A stretch of DNA of 64,000 bases from Lunularia cruciata (GCA_948567375.1 OX419762.1:14328001-14392000), one strand, 5' to 3'. Positions 24,566-35,245 are shown, numbered from the stretch's first letter. Numbers and translations: made by a program. Notes: a model not told the origin generated them from the letters alone.

Positions 24566-24664
24566 TAAGAACCACCAGTTTTGCTCTTTGAAGTGGAAGG
24601 TCATTCTAATCAATGATGTATCAAACATCACTCACACACAACAATATTGGATTTCTCTTTGGCA

Positions 24665-26530
24665 TGGTATCAGAGTTCAATGACAACACACAAAAGTTCA
24701 CTCTTGTAGCACTAATAACATCCAACACCGAGATAGCATAAAATACATATGAGATGATGTTAAGCAGCTTGGGGTTTCACTTTGTACAAGAACTAATTCA
24801 AACAAGTGTTTAAAACACTCATATATACACTGAAGAAAACCTTAAGAGTCTGCTTTGCGCAACCTTAATTGTGGCTATGCTCCACTTTACCCTTTGCAGA
24901 TGGCAAAGCTCTACCAGAATCTAACAAAACCATAAAAACTAAAGAATTCATTAAACGGGAGATTAACTAAAATAACACTCCCACTTAATGAGAGTTTAGG
25001 ACAATTCCCATTTCTACTAAACATTTTATGTGTTTATCTTTAGGTAGTGTTTTCATAAACACATCTGCTACCATCTCCTATGAAGGGCTGTAAACTAACT
25101 CCACAACATTCTTTCTCCTCTACAAATCTTCTTCTAATCATAATGTGCTTAGTCCTTGGGTGATGTACTGGGTTTTGGCCGAGTGCTATATTTCTTGTAT
25201 TGTCACCATACAATGTAGTAGGACTTTCCGGCTCAAAACGTAGCTCCTTAAGAAGTCTCCTGTTCTCGATGACTTCTTGATTAGCATTTGAGGCAGCCAT
25301 AAATTCTGTCTCAGTAGTAGACAGTGCACCATATGTTTGTTGTTTACTACCGCTAGCTTTTGCTCCACCATCATTACATATCCACTAGTTGATCTATTGT
25401 TACATGTGTCATCTCCCCATCTAGCATCTGTATATGCTTCAAGAGTAGGAGTAAGTATGTTCCCTTGATTTTTGTATTTCAAGAATGCATCTTGAGTACC
25501 CTTTAAGTACCTAAATACTTTCTTTCCACCTTTCCAAAGTGCTTGTGCAGGGTTGCTAGTATATCTAGCTAGTGCTCCCACTGGATAGCATATATATGGT
25601 CTTGTACAGATCATGATAAACATTAGAGAACCAAGAGCACTTTGATACAACATTTTGTCACAATGATTCACCTCCCATCTATGTTTCTGCTGTACTTCTA
25701 CCCTAGATCAAGAGGTGTAGAGACAAAGTTCGCCTTTGTCGTCTAATTCTTAGCTAGTATAGATCTCACATGCTGTGGTTTAGTGATTCAGTTCCATCTT
25801 GCTTCTCTGTCTCTGCTCAATTTGATTCCCAAAATGAGTTTTGTAGGACCAACAATAGTCATTCACAAACAGAGCACAAAAATCTATCACTCCATTGATA
25901 GATGCATTGTTCCCCAACAGTAATAAATCATCTACATATACAGCTATGTATACATCATCTCTAGTATACACAGTCAAATCAGAATCTGCTCGTTTGAAAT
26001 CATGCTCTCTCAAGTATGAGTCTAGTTTCTCATACCATGCTCTAGGAGCTTGCTTATGGCCATATAAAGCTTTCTTAAGCAAACATGTTTTTTTTTTGCC
26101 TTCAGTATATCCATATGGAACATCCATATAGATAGACTCAAATCTCTATTGAGAAAGGTTGTTTTCACATGTAATTGCTCCACTTCCCAATCTCCCTCTA
26201 CTGCAAGAGCTAGAAGCATGTGAATAGATCCATACCTAGCAACAGGTGCAAAGGTTCTGAATAATTTATTGATGCTTTTTGATTGAAGCCCTTTGCAACG
26301 TCTTGCATTGTACTTCAGGATCTCATTCTCAGCTCCACGTTTGACCTGAAAAGCCATTTACAACCAATTGCTTTCCTACCTGGTGGTAAATCAGCTAGTA
26401 CCCGAGTACCATTAGTCAGAAGAGAAGAGACTTCTCTTCTGCTACAGCGGCCTCCCACTTCAACAACTGGTGTTTTCTGCTTTTCATCGTACTGATAGTA
26501 TGAAGAAAGTTGCTGATGAATAGTATAATA
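24665..26530 (-). mobile_element. Ty1/copia retrotransposon relic (RT-RNase H and 3' LTR)
   Basis: Minus-strand polymerase fragments read in order: LADLPPGRKAIGCKW (about 26,400-26,340); FRTFAPVARYGSIHMLLALA and WEVEQLHVKTTFLN; KALYGHKQAPRAWYEKLDSY; the catalytic VYIAVYVDDLLLLG; then YQSALGSLMFIMICTRPYI, YTDARWGDD...STSGYV and LYGDNTRNIALGQNPVHHPR. This is the copia RT-RNase H order. Several frameshifts are present. After the last frame a purine-rich tract (cattaagtgggag on the minus strand) is followed at 24,977 by TGTTATTTTAG, the likely 3' LTR start. The LTR may end at 24,665 with GATACCA. Integrase and gag are missing. Confidence 0.88.
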
Positions 26531-26865
26531 CTGAACCTCGGCATAGGCAGCACATGATTCTCAATAATATCGTTGCATCTTTAGATTAAAGCACCTCAGA
26601 GACTTGAATGGACAGAACTCAAAAGACTTTGTAGAGAAAAAGAGAGACAACAGAGCATGCCTGGTCACGATCGATTTGATCTCTATTCCAGCACATCTGG
26701 AGATCGACATTAGTGGCAGTTACTCTTGCTACCACAACTAGCCTCTGTCCATAAATCTTCAACCCGCTTGCAGCTTGTTGAGGTTCTCAAGCTCGAGACG
26801 GTTTATCATCAGACGACAATACGAAGGTTTAGGCGTACTGAAGACATTTTGCTTCATATACACTG

Positions 26866-28226
26866 ATGGAACAATTTGCAGAGCTGGGTACCGGGAAGAT
26901 GTCTGAAAAAGTACCGACCATCGATGTTGGGGGTCTAGAACGCTCACCTGCAGAACGTCAAGCTGTCAGTAAACAGATTGCAGACGCTTGTGAACAGTGG
27001 GGATTTTTCCAAATGATCAACCATGGATTTGATCAAACGTTGATGGCCAGAGCAAAAGATGTCACACTAGAGTTCTTCCGAGCTCCCGCGGAAGAGAAGA
27101 TGAGGTCACAGGTTCTGCCGGGACGTATTGAAGGATGGACTCACCCAAGATTAGCTGCAGGGGCGACTAGTTTGTCAACGGGGAATGACAACGAGTACAC
27201 GTACTTAATATATGAGCCAGATGTGCAAGAACATCAGGATTGCTTTCCACGACATGAACACCATGAGAAATTCAGGTATATTTTCCGTTTCAATATACTG
27301 CTTCAGATACCTGTTGAATACAAATCATGAGTTCCAATAACTGACGCGTTGAAATGACAATTCTGATATCCGTGTTGAATCCGAGTTCAACAGGGTAACA
27401 ATGAAGGAGTACTGTAAAGAGGTGAGAGTGTTGCAGGAGAAAATTCTCGAAGTGCTGTCAGAGGCACTGGGGCTTGCAACAGATGCTCTAAAGCAAGTAA
27501 TTGGCTATCCGTTGACTCAAATCAGCATGCGTACCAACTTCTATGAGAAAAAACGCGCAACAGGAGTAACACCGTACTGCCTTCCCCATTCAGACCCAAA
27601 GTTTTTAACGTGTCTGCTAGCAGACGACGTTCCTGGTCTGCAGGTCAAGAAGCACGGTCATTGGGTACAAGTCGATCCATTACCTGGGACATTCATAATC
27701 AATGTTGGTGACTTATTAGAGGTGATTTCAAACACCTTACATGTGAATTACAATATGCCATTGCAATATACATGATGTCCGGCAATCCTCGTCTCGTTTT
27801 CTCCAGAAGAATTCCTGTTAGCCTACAGTACTTGGATGCACATTCCATTCACCCAACTCTATCGTTACAATCAGGCTATGCATGTTAAACACAACGTTAT
27901 GCTCATTCTTACCTGCAAACGCAGCTATAATCATCAGCACCAAAATTATTTTTTTTATGCAGATCGTTAGCAATGGCAAGTTTAAGAGCGTGGAGCACAG
28001 GGGTTTGCCTCAGGATGGAGTCGAGCGTCTTACCTTAGCCACTTTTTACGGTCCAGGCGATATTAACAGAGTCGTTGGCCCGTTTGAAGAACTACTGGAT
28101 GAGAATCGTCCTCCCCTCTATAGATCATGCTCACACGGCGAATACGTGGCGCATTTCAAGAAAACTGGTCTTGATGGGAAAGGCACTATCGATCACTTCA
28201 AACTTCAGGACACTGCAAATAGGTAG
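26866..28226 (+). CDS. 2-oxoglutarate/Fe(II)-dependent dioxygenase, intact, three exons
   Basis: Soluble plant 2-ODD of the DOXC superfamily. Exons are 26,866-27,275, 27,394-27,721 and 27,963-28,226, with introns GT-AG (donors gtatat and gtgatt, acceptors caacag and atgcag). Phases join correctly to 1,002 bp, 333 residues, a normal length. The N-terminal DIOX_N domain has VPTIDVGGLER and ACEQWGFFQMINHGF (about 16-60). The double-stranded helix domain has SMRTNFYE (181-188), iron ligands H202-S-D204, LLADDVPGLQV, and distal His258 (VEHRG). Arg268 in ERLT is the 2-oxoglutarate-binding R-x-S/T. The second donor is conserved in both neighbouring pseudogenes. Substrate cannot be told: flavonol synthase, gibberellin oxidase and DMR6-like enzymes share these motifs. 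Confidence 0.9.
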
Positions 28227-28586
28227 GAAAGTTCTTGCAATTCTTGCGCTGCGCGGGTTGATAGCCGCTTGATCACATGCATCAACTTGGAAATTATGAC
28301 TATGATCAGTTATCGACAATCCGAAAAGTGTTTGACTTACTGAACCCCATAGTGAATAGCTAGGTTCAAAATCAACCTGATTACATGCGTTGGGTCGCAC
28401 CAATTGCAAGATAGATCTATCCAAGCATGCCGGTCATCAAACAACTAGCAAGAATAGGATCGTGAGAGTACCAAATATTGTAAACCTTTCAATATATCAA
28501 AGGTTAGTGATGCTTTCCTTCAATTCGATCATTCAATTCAATTCGATGCACGAAATCTGGGAAGCGCCTTCGTCCATGTAGCTATC
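28227..28586. other. 3' flank of the dioxygenase, nothing recognised
   Basis: Presumed 3' UTR and spacer. No further exon with dioxygenase similarity. Confidence 0.4.
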
Positions 28587-28886
28587 GTGAACTCTACTCG
28601 ACTTATTCAACCAGTCGGCCCGTTTTCTACGGGAGTAGAACTCGTTTTATTACTACACAGTGCTACATTAGCGTGTTATTCAGCTGGAAAGCAAGCTCTT
28701 GACATTGTCCGATTTCTAGTTCCTCTTGCAGATAGAAAAGAGCTTAGAAGAGTTTTCACTACACTAACTGGTACTAGAATTGATTCAGAAATGGGTGCTC
28801 ATGTCACTAACGCAATTTCTCTATATCTTCGTTCACAAAGCTACCTTGATTGGCACTACTGTAATTCACATGGTAGGCATTTCTAA
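28587..28886 (+). CDS. Unrecognised 99-codon ORF with coding-like composition
   Basis: The frame is clean from ATG to TAA and yields a hydrophobic, helix-prone peptide: GVELVLLLHSATLACYSAG, then ALDIVRFLVPLADRKELRRV, then TNAISLYLRSQSYLD. The AL--V--LVP-ADRKELRRV stretch faintly recalls helical regions of DEP/RhoGAP-type proteins, but this is only an impression. It could be a lone exon, a fragment of a larger gene, or chance. A possible donor (cacatg|gtaggc) lies just before the stop, so an exon continuing further is possible. Confidence 0.3.
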   Translation: MNSTRLIQPVGPFSTGVELVLLLHSATLACYSAGKQALDIVRFLVPLADRKELRRVFTTLTGTRIDSEMGAHVTNAISLYLRSQSYLDWHYCNSHGRHF

Positions 28887-29864
28887 GTGCTAGCTATCGC
28901 TATGTCATAGACAATCCCGTGCACGATGTCATTGACACGAGTCTCTTCCTAATCCCATGAGGAAGACGTGGTGTAGTGCGTGATTAGTGGATCATCTGGC
29001 ATCATCAAATATGTGAGATGCTATCAGCAAATGTAGATTTCTGTTGCCGGCTGTTTGGAAAATCAGGGGGATTCAACGGTTACTAAACTACGATTAGGAA
29101 TTCCGAGAATATAGATGATCTATACAATTTTCAAAACGACAATGAAATAATTTATAAAATTTTATGATATTTACTTTTTATTTCTTTGTCACGTCTTATG
29201 ATAATTATCTCTTGGATTTAAAAAAAATTAATCAACCAACCTTGTTGATTTCAAGAGCATGTGATACTTACGAAATATCCCAAAACTTTTATGATAATAG
29301 ATTATTTTCATGATAGTTTTAGAAAATCTACAACCGAAAATCTCTATTATATTATTTAATATAAAATTACAATCAAAATTACTTAATTCAGCAGAGTTAC
29401 GATATGACTGATTACGTTGTTGTAGCAGCGGCTTGATTTCATTGAGGGTTGGCGATCAAGCAGCTGCGGAAATCGGACATATATAGCTAGATGATGGAAG
29501 GGTGGGAAATGCTTTGGACCGAGCTTTAACATGTTACATTATTATATTAGGGAGTTTCAAGTGGGGTCTGATGTAATTCCATAACACGAGTTAATCGTGG
29601 TCTTGTAATATTGTACGGAATGTGTTTCGAGGTGATTTATAAAATTTTGTATGAGTCAATTTATTCTCAGAAATAGTAATATCCATATTAATTATTCTTT
29701 AAAAGAATTTGGAAATTTTAGTAGTCGACTTCACTACCTCGTTCAATTCCAAAGCTTGCGGTCATTCCAGAGTGTCGTCTAAATTTGTACGGTCATGCTT
29801 TCACTCCTATAACATTTCTACGATTGAAACCTCGTATGATCATTGGAGGTTGTCCCCTAAAATT
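28887..29864. other. AT-rich spacer with dispersed repeat fragments
   Basis: No gene seen. 28,990-29,070 resembles 3,780-3,860. 29,621-29,648 is an exact 28-bp inverted match to 37,511-37,538. Confidence 0.5.
29621..29700 (+). repeat. Dispersed repeat with exact 28-bp inverted match
   Basis: The 28 bases from tgtgtttcgaggtgatttat on equal the reverse complement of 37,511-37,538. Similarity continues with gaps into gttattctca/tattctcaga and taatatcc on one side only, which suggests a shared element end. Confidence 0.7.
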
Positions 29865-30145
29865 TTAGGATAATTCATTCATTTCTCTCAAATCCACACA
29901 AATCAGATCCTTGCTCAGGCCGGCAATACCTGGACATGTCTGACTTTTGGTAGCTTTCTCTTGTCAGTGGATCAACAATTAGAGTTATCTTTCATACGAC
30001 TGAAGAAGACACAGCTTTATGGAAGTGAGCTGCATCCACATCTCGTGTATGCATCATATTAAAGATTGGCCACGTTCAAGACCACACCTAGGTCTGGTTC
30101 TAGAAGGTCATGAACCATCTGGGCACAAAAGGATCAGGGAAGTGG
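29865..30145 (+). repeat. Short dispersed tail repeat, copy 2
   Basis: Contains gtggatcaacaattagagtt, gctgcatccacatctcgtgt, tggccacgttcaagaccaca, and ggtctggttctagaaggtca ending gaaccatctgggcacaaaag. It is the longest plus-strand copy of the family. Confidence 0.75.
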
Positions 30146-30677
30146 GGCAAAAAATCCCTTTAATGACTTAAACCTCCACTCAATGTGATGACTGTAATCT
30201 AGATTCTGTGTCTTCAAACATATACTGTAATGTACTTTTCTATATGATGGATGGAAAGGATAGAGAATTGCATGACGGGTACTCGTACTGTTACTCACAA
30301 GGAACAGTCAGACTCATCGAGGTGTTTGATGAATATTATAGCTCAGTGAATAGTTCTGCCGGCTTTGATAGGATTCTTAGTCACTCTTGTGTTTCCTCTC
30401 TCGTTAGTTGTAGTCGTGTTTCAACTGTCGGAACAGACCGTCAGTCATTCAGTGTGCAGCTTTTCAGCTGTTTTTGACACACGGGAAGACTTGACCTCTG
30501 CAATTCAAATGATTTCTACTAAAACGGTTCAAGTTGAATATGAAGTCTAGGTTTACAGAGCTATGAAGTCTAGAACTTGGTGTACCTCCCGGGAAAGAGA
30601 CTCCTTTAGTTCCTTAGAGAGAGGAGAAGGTTAGGTGGTGAAGTTCCTGTAGCTGATTTGTACGCATTTCCTTCGGG
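30146..30677. other. Spacer upstream of pseudogene B
   Basis: Short overlapping ORFs (30,208-30,550) with no recognisable domain. Probably not coding; may contain the former promoter of pseudogene B. Confidence 0.3.
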
Positions 30678-31901
30678 ATGACAGTGGAACAAGTTTCTGG
30701 AAATACTCGTGCCGAAAGGCAGCTGCAAAGCGATGCCAGAGAATTGCTAGCAGGTGTTAAAGCCGGGGAAAAGTATCCGGTCATTGATTTCGCTGCTCTA
30801 GAGGCCCAGACAGTCCAATAATGCGTCAGCTGATGACAGAGGCTTGCAAAGACCTGGGGTTTCTTTAATCTCATCAATCACGGAGTAAATCATTCGCTGC
30901 TGAAAAGGTGTTTCATTGGGGTTCTTTCACGGTCCCGAGGAAGGAAAACTACAAAATAAAAGTTGATCGAGACCAACATGATGGATGGACCTATTCGAAA
31001 CTCAGGAATTTTGTAGGAAAGATTCGCCTGGTCAGGGCTGATACTGTGAGAGTACGTGTTCCTCTATTATCTTCCGGTCGTACAGAGCAACAGAGCGAAT
31101 TCCAAGCTACCCCACAGCATGAACGTAAAGCTAGTCCTCCCCACTTCCACATTCAATTTCGCCATTGCCAGATAAAGACAGCAACCATCCATGACATTTT
31201 TTCAAGTCGTTCTATTGAAATCTTATCCTTGGATTGCTACTAAGCAATTATGTAGACGGACCTGCCACTGATGCTTATTGGAGCGTTGAAACTCGTGTCC
31301 ACGGGATATATCATTGGACCATCAAATGCAGTACACGTCCAACTATTGCAGCTGATCTGCAATACTTCCGGAGGTTTTTGAACTCAGCATGAAGCAAAAG
31401 GGATGATCATTTAGGTTGGTTGGGGGTAAATTTATGCTCTTATGTTACACAAACGTGCTTACCACCAAATATTGGTCGTCTGTCCAAAACATCATACTAA
31501 TTTGACAGGCAAAAACTCTGAAGGAGTACGTGCAAAAAATCTCAGTCGCCCAAGAGAAAGATTTAGGGGTATTGTCGAAGGAATTGGGCCTTGATCCAAA
31601 CGCATTCAAGAAGGAAACGTGTACTGGGGCGGCCTGATGCTTCACAAGAAGGAGTTTGTCACCTTTTAATTTCCGTCATCTAGCAAGAACATCATAATAA
31701 ATTGAGGCGACTGAACCCAGTATAAGATTCCCTTGGGGAAGGTAGCCCCCTGAACATATTTGATTTTATTCATGATACGGGATTGGCCTATGAACAGATT
31801 AAGTCCCACAGTAACATCCCGGACGATGCCTCGGGGAACCTTTTTCGAGTTATTTTCGGATCCTTAGGATCTCCAACATGTCGTCCAAGACAAGCACAAG
31901 A

Positions 31902-31935
31902 AAATTACACTCCATACTTTGATGGAGTGTAATTT
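31902..31935. other. Perfect 14-bp hairpin
   Basis: Arm aaattacactccat, six-base loop, and the exact complementary arm atggagtgtaattt. It lies about 70 bp beyond the riboflavin synthase stop codon, so in its 3' UTR on the minus strand. It could be a transcript-stabilising or processing structure, or the scar of an excised element. Confidence 0.85.
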
Positions 31936-32007
31936 GTTCACGGATTTGAATTGCACGTTAGACGAGAAACACAGTAGTGCCGCCCAAAATTGTTCAAAGA
32001 ACTATAA

Positions 32008-32937
32008 CTAGACAGATAAAATAAGTGAAGACTGATTTGGGAGAGTTTCAGCCCCACGGGAGCCCACCAGCAACCGCTCAACGTACTTCCCTACAATGTC
32101 TACTTCCAGATTCACTTTACTTCCTACACTTTTCAAAGGAACAACAATTTGCTGCTGTGTGTAGGCAACGAGCATAAAGTTGAAGCAGCTCTCATCATCT
32201 AAAACCTTCACCACTGTAAGACTGGTTCCATCAACAGCAATGTAACCCTTGGGAACGATGTATTTCAAAACCTCAGGGGTTGTCTTGATTTTCACCCACA
32301 GTGAATCCCCCTCTGGTTCAAAACTCACAATGGTGCCTGTCCCATCTACGTGTCCCTGGACAAAATGACCACCCATCCTAGTGTTGGGAAGAACAGAGCG
32401 CTCTAAGTTGACGAAGGAGCCAGTGCTCGCTTCTTCAAGTGACGTCATTCTCAGAGTCTCAGGTGCCAAACCGACATCAAAAGTTTCAGAATCGAACCTA
32501 ATTACTGTCAAGCAGGTCCCATTCACAGCGATGCTGTCTCCTAGCTTCACTTCCTCTAAAACCACGCTTCCTTCTATTGTCATCTCAACTCCGTCGTTCT
32601 CAACTTTCCTCAACTCCCTCACCTTTCCAATCTCCTCCACTAGTCCGGTGAAAAGAGCTTGTGCTCCTCCATCTCCTGCTTTCTTCGCGATTGCTTGCTG
32701 CTGCTGCTGTTTGCCTCCATACCCATTTGCCGAAATATTCGTTCCAACAAAACTGCTCGAATTTCTGGAACCATAGAACTGCGATCGCTGCAGGAATCCA
32801 CTGTCACCAGTTGCAATTGTAGCGGGAGCGAGTTGGGTTACTAAATTCGAGCATTTTCTGGTTATGTTATAAATAACAGAAGGCACAGGAGTTGCTATGC
32901 CTACATACGAAACTGTAGTGTAGAGCAGCGAAGCCAT
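32008..32937 (-). CDS. RIBC: Riboflavin synthase (alpha chain), plastid-targeted
   Basis: Intronless 309-codon gene. The enzyme dismutates two 6,7-dimethyl-8-ribityllumazine molecules to riboflavin plus a ribityl-pyrimidine, the last step of vitamin B2 synthesis, in plants in the plastid. Residues 1-94 are Ser/Thr-rich with a QQQQQ run and fit a transit peptide. Residues 95-185 and 186-290 are the two lumazine-binding barrels: LFTGLVEEIGKV, GDSIAVNGTCLTV (132-144), RMGGHFVQGHVDGTG (187-201), AVDGTSLTV (234-242), then FMLVAYTQQQ and KVNLEVDIVGKYVERLL. The internal repeat VNGTCLTV/VDGTSLTV is characteristic. The start sits in a good context (agcaATGgct). The frame is fully intact. The gene lies inside the footprint of a 2-ODD pseudogene on the opposite strand. 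Confidence 0.96.
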   Translation of the reverse strand: MASLLYTTVSYVGIATPVPSVIYNITRKCSNLVTQLAPATIATGDSGFLQRSQFYGSRNSSSFVGTNISANGYGGKQQQQQAIAKKAGDGGAQALFTGLVEEIGKVRELRKVENDGVEMTIEGSVVLEEVKLGDSIAVNGTCLTVIRFDSETFDVGLAPETLRMTSLEEASTGSFVNLERSVLPNTRMGGHFVQGHVDGTGTIVSFEPEGDSLWVKIKTTPEVLKYIVPKGYIAVDGTSLTVVKVLDDESCFNFMLVAYTQQQIVVPLKSVGSKVNLEVDIVGKYVERLLVGSRGAETLPNQSSLILSV

Positions 32938-33134
32938 TGCTGGACCTGAACTTCCCTCGTGTCACAGATGGATTCCTTGATTAGTGCGGTTGAATTTCTG
33001 AAAGATACCGTAGTCCCGATCGAGGACGAAGGCTTCACACTTAAGACCACGAAATCCGACTGGTCAGGCAAGCTAATTATACGAGTTAAAGGCAGGTTGA
33101 TCTATTCATGTCGGGGCTACTGCTGACAGCTGTG

Positions 33135-33205
33135 GAGCAATGGTTGGTGTAATCCATAGGAGGGCATTAGGTGATGCTTTTCCGGATGTTCCTGTAGTGA
33201 TTAGA
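33135..33205 (+). mobile_element. Fragment of the RLE-type retroelement (copy 5)
   Basis: ggttggtgtaatccatagga then ggcattaggtgatgctttt and gatgttcctgtagtg match the segment of copy 1 at 3,069-3,127 (the peptide IGAIHKRTIALGDISS). A 70-bp scrap between riboflavin synthase and the GC-rich tandem repeat. Confidence 0.55.
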
Positions 33206-33214
33206 TCGATGGCA

Positions 33215-33412
33215 GCGCGCTACTACTACCCTATCAACGTGACGGCTCGCGGGTACTCGTGACCGGAGCGTGCCATTGGCAACGCGCTACTGCCACCCCG
33301 TCAACGTGCCGGCTCGCTCCTACTCGTGACCGGAGCGTGCCAATGGCAACGCGCTACTGCCACACCGTCAAGGTGACGGCTCGCGGCTGCTCGTGACCGG
33401 AGCGTGCCGCAC
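33215..33412. repeat. GC-rich tandem repeat, about 66-bp unit, three copies
   Basis: The unit gcgctactgccac-ccgtcaa, cgtgacggctcgcgg and tactcgtgaccggagcgtgc occurs three times with about 10 percent changes. It is strikingly GC- and CpG-rich against AT-rich surroundings. It lies in the 1.8-kb segment that splits pseudogene B, upstream of the riboflavin synthase start. Confidence 0.88.
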
Positions 33413-34314
33413 TGCAGCTCGCATCGAGTAGTACGCTATGCGAACCAATTTCCACAAACTAAGTGGACGGGGAGAGACACATGAAATTTTCCATCCTCAT
33501 TCAGACCCTCGTGGCCTGACGTTTCTACTAACAGACGAGGAGCCTGGATTGGATGTGCAAGTCGATCCAATACCCGGAGCGTTCATTGTCGACATGCTTG
33601 AGGTAAATGAAGTGAAACATGTAATTGCTGTGTGCTTTATTGTGCACCAATCACAATGTACGCATCGATTGAAGTCCATTGAGAACTATCAGTAACAGCA
33701 GGAGAATCCACGAAGTACCGTTAGGTTTTGTAAACACTATAGTTACGGTACGCAAATTACCTCAATCATCATTGCTTAAACCTGATGGATCAATATCTGT
33801 AAAGATGATACACTAACATACCGATCGCTCGGCTACTCGGAGCCCTCTGCTGAGTATAGGATTAGATAATAGGCCAGATACCGCTCCAAGAGCACTTCTG
33901 TGATCCGAGCCGATCGGAACATAGAAGCTCCGTTTCGAGATCAGGGATGGACATTTACCATCTAAATCCAATTGATCCCATGCAGCTTCTTAGCAACGGT
34001 ATATAAATGAGCGTCGAACACAGAGGGATGTCTAATAAACGTCAGGAACGCCTGACTCTAGCTCACATTCCGCGGTCTTGATCCTGATTCAATTCTCGGT
34101 CCAATGGAGGAGCTTCTGGATTGAGAAACATCCTCCCCTTTTTAAAATAAACCCATTCAAGGAGTTTCGCGTTTCGTCAGCAGTGGTCACCTTGGGAGAA
34201 GGGTTCCGGAGGGCTTCAAACTTTGAAACGATCATCGACCTGGTTGGGAATGGAAACGTTCTACCTCTGGCTGCAAAGCTACAGGCAGAACTATGCTTAT
34301 GCCAGTACAGATAG

Positions 34315-34867
34315 ATAATGGCGAATGGAGTGCATTGTCTAAATGCTGTTCCTGTCAACATGCTTATTTGCTTTTATCTGTATCCGTAACTTCTTCGATT
34401 GTACGGTGCTCCTGCAAGAAGAAATAACTTGAAGGTGCTCTTGGTTGCAATGTAGTAGCAATAGCCGAGGAACAATAGAACAGAATGCACAGAGAAAGGT
34501 TAACATATGTCTAAGTAAAATAACAGGTTTGACCAACTTATGTGTAGAATTTTATTAAATATATATCAATCAATTTGACTCGTCTTGCAAGAGAGTTATT
34601 TGTATTATATGTGTTAGTAAACATGAAAACTTATTTTCTGCTTGAATTTATTTGCAGTCAATGGATGGAATAGCAGTTATATTTAATTCATATGTTATCA
34701 TAACTTTTCTGGATGACTAGTGATAATAACGGAACACAAAATTAAAGGAATGTAAAATATATGACTTCCTTCTATGGTTCTGGTGGACATTCAAAGATAT
34801 TAGCCAAATTAAATGTTCGTTCAGTACTCTTTTGGTAACTCTTACGCCAAAAGCACGAGACGACTTC
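34315..34867. other. AT-rich spacer, nothing recognised
   Basis: No coding frame of interest after exon 3 of pseudogene B. Confidence 0.4.
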
Positions 34868-35245
34868 ATTCCTGATATCAAACATAAAAGAGCTATATGT
34901 CTCTACAATAATCAAACAGCAAGAAATGTGTTCGCTTGGATAAGAGCTCAATTGGGACTCGTTAAATTTCCACGATCTGGAATCCATAGAGTCCCCATAT
35001 TGGCTGTTTAGAGGTTATAACCTCTAAACACGGTTAGTGCATTCTACCTGATTTCTAGAAAGAAGATGGAAGACCTCTCCTTGATACAAATGCACAAAAC
35101 ATATGACTTAAACTTCATTATAGTGTCCTACGAGCACCATGTGTTTCACCAGCCAGAGCTTAAGGAAGATGGAAAGCTCAAAGAGATGGTGCAAATGCCA
35201 TTTCTTCAATGGTCCATCATGGTCCACCTTCTCATTCTATCTTGC
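34868..35245. repeat. Duplicated 3' flank of the 2-ODD locus, copy B
   Basis: cataaaagagct, tcaattgggactcgttaaat, ttccacgatctggaat and ccaccttctcattctat align with 24,235-24,565. It marks the right end of the duplication carrying pseudogenes A and B. Confidence 0.75.

Larger units (their letters stand above)
30678..34314 (+). pseudogene. 2-ODD pseudogene B, exon 2 split by a riboflavin synthase-bearing segment
   Basis: All three exons can be traced. Exon 1 (30,678 to about 31,130) reads EKYPVIDFAALEAQTVQ, stop, then in other frames MTEACKDLGFFNLINHGVN and KIKVDRDQHDGWTYS. The intron is homologous to that of pseudogene A. The 5' half of exon 2 (31,509-31,636) reads KTLKEYVQKISVAQEKDLG and ELGLDPNAFKKE. 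The 3' half (33,438-33,600) reads MRTNFHKLSG, FHPHSDPRGLTFLLTDE, VDPIPGAFIVDMLE, then donor gtaaat. Exon 3 (33,986-34,314) begins after tgcag with LLSNG and SVEHRGMSNKRQERLTLAH, then shifts frame. HSD, the distal His and Arg survive, but stops, frameshifts and the intervening 1.8 kb prevent function. Confidence 0.88.

Noticed and set aside
24665-24676. tggtatcagag as a plus-strand initiator-tRNA primer-binding site of a second copia element
   Set aside because: No plus-strand gag or pol follows. The same bases make a natural end (ATACCA) for the ~313-bp 3' LTR of the minus-strand copia relic that starts TGTTAT at 24,977.
32381-32844. Plus-strand ORFs of 131 and 61 codons
   Set aside because: Antisense to the intact riboflavin synthase; no independent features.
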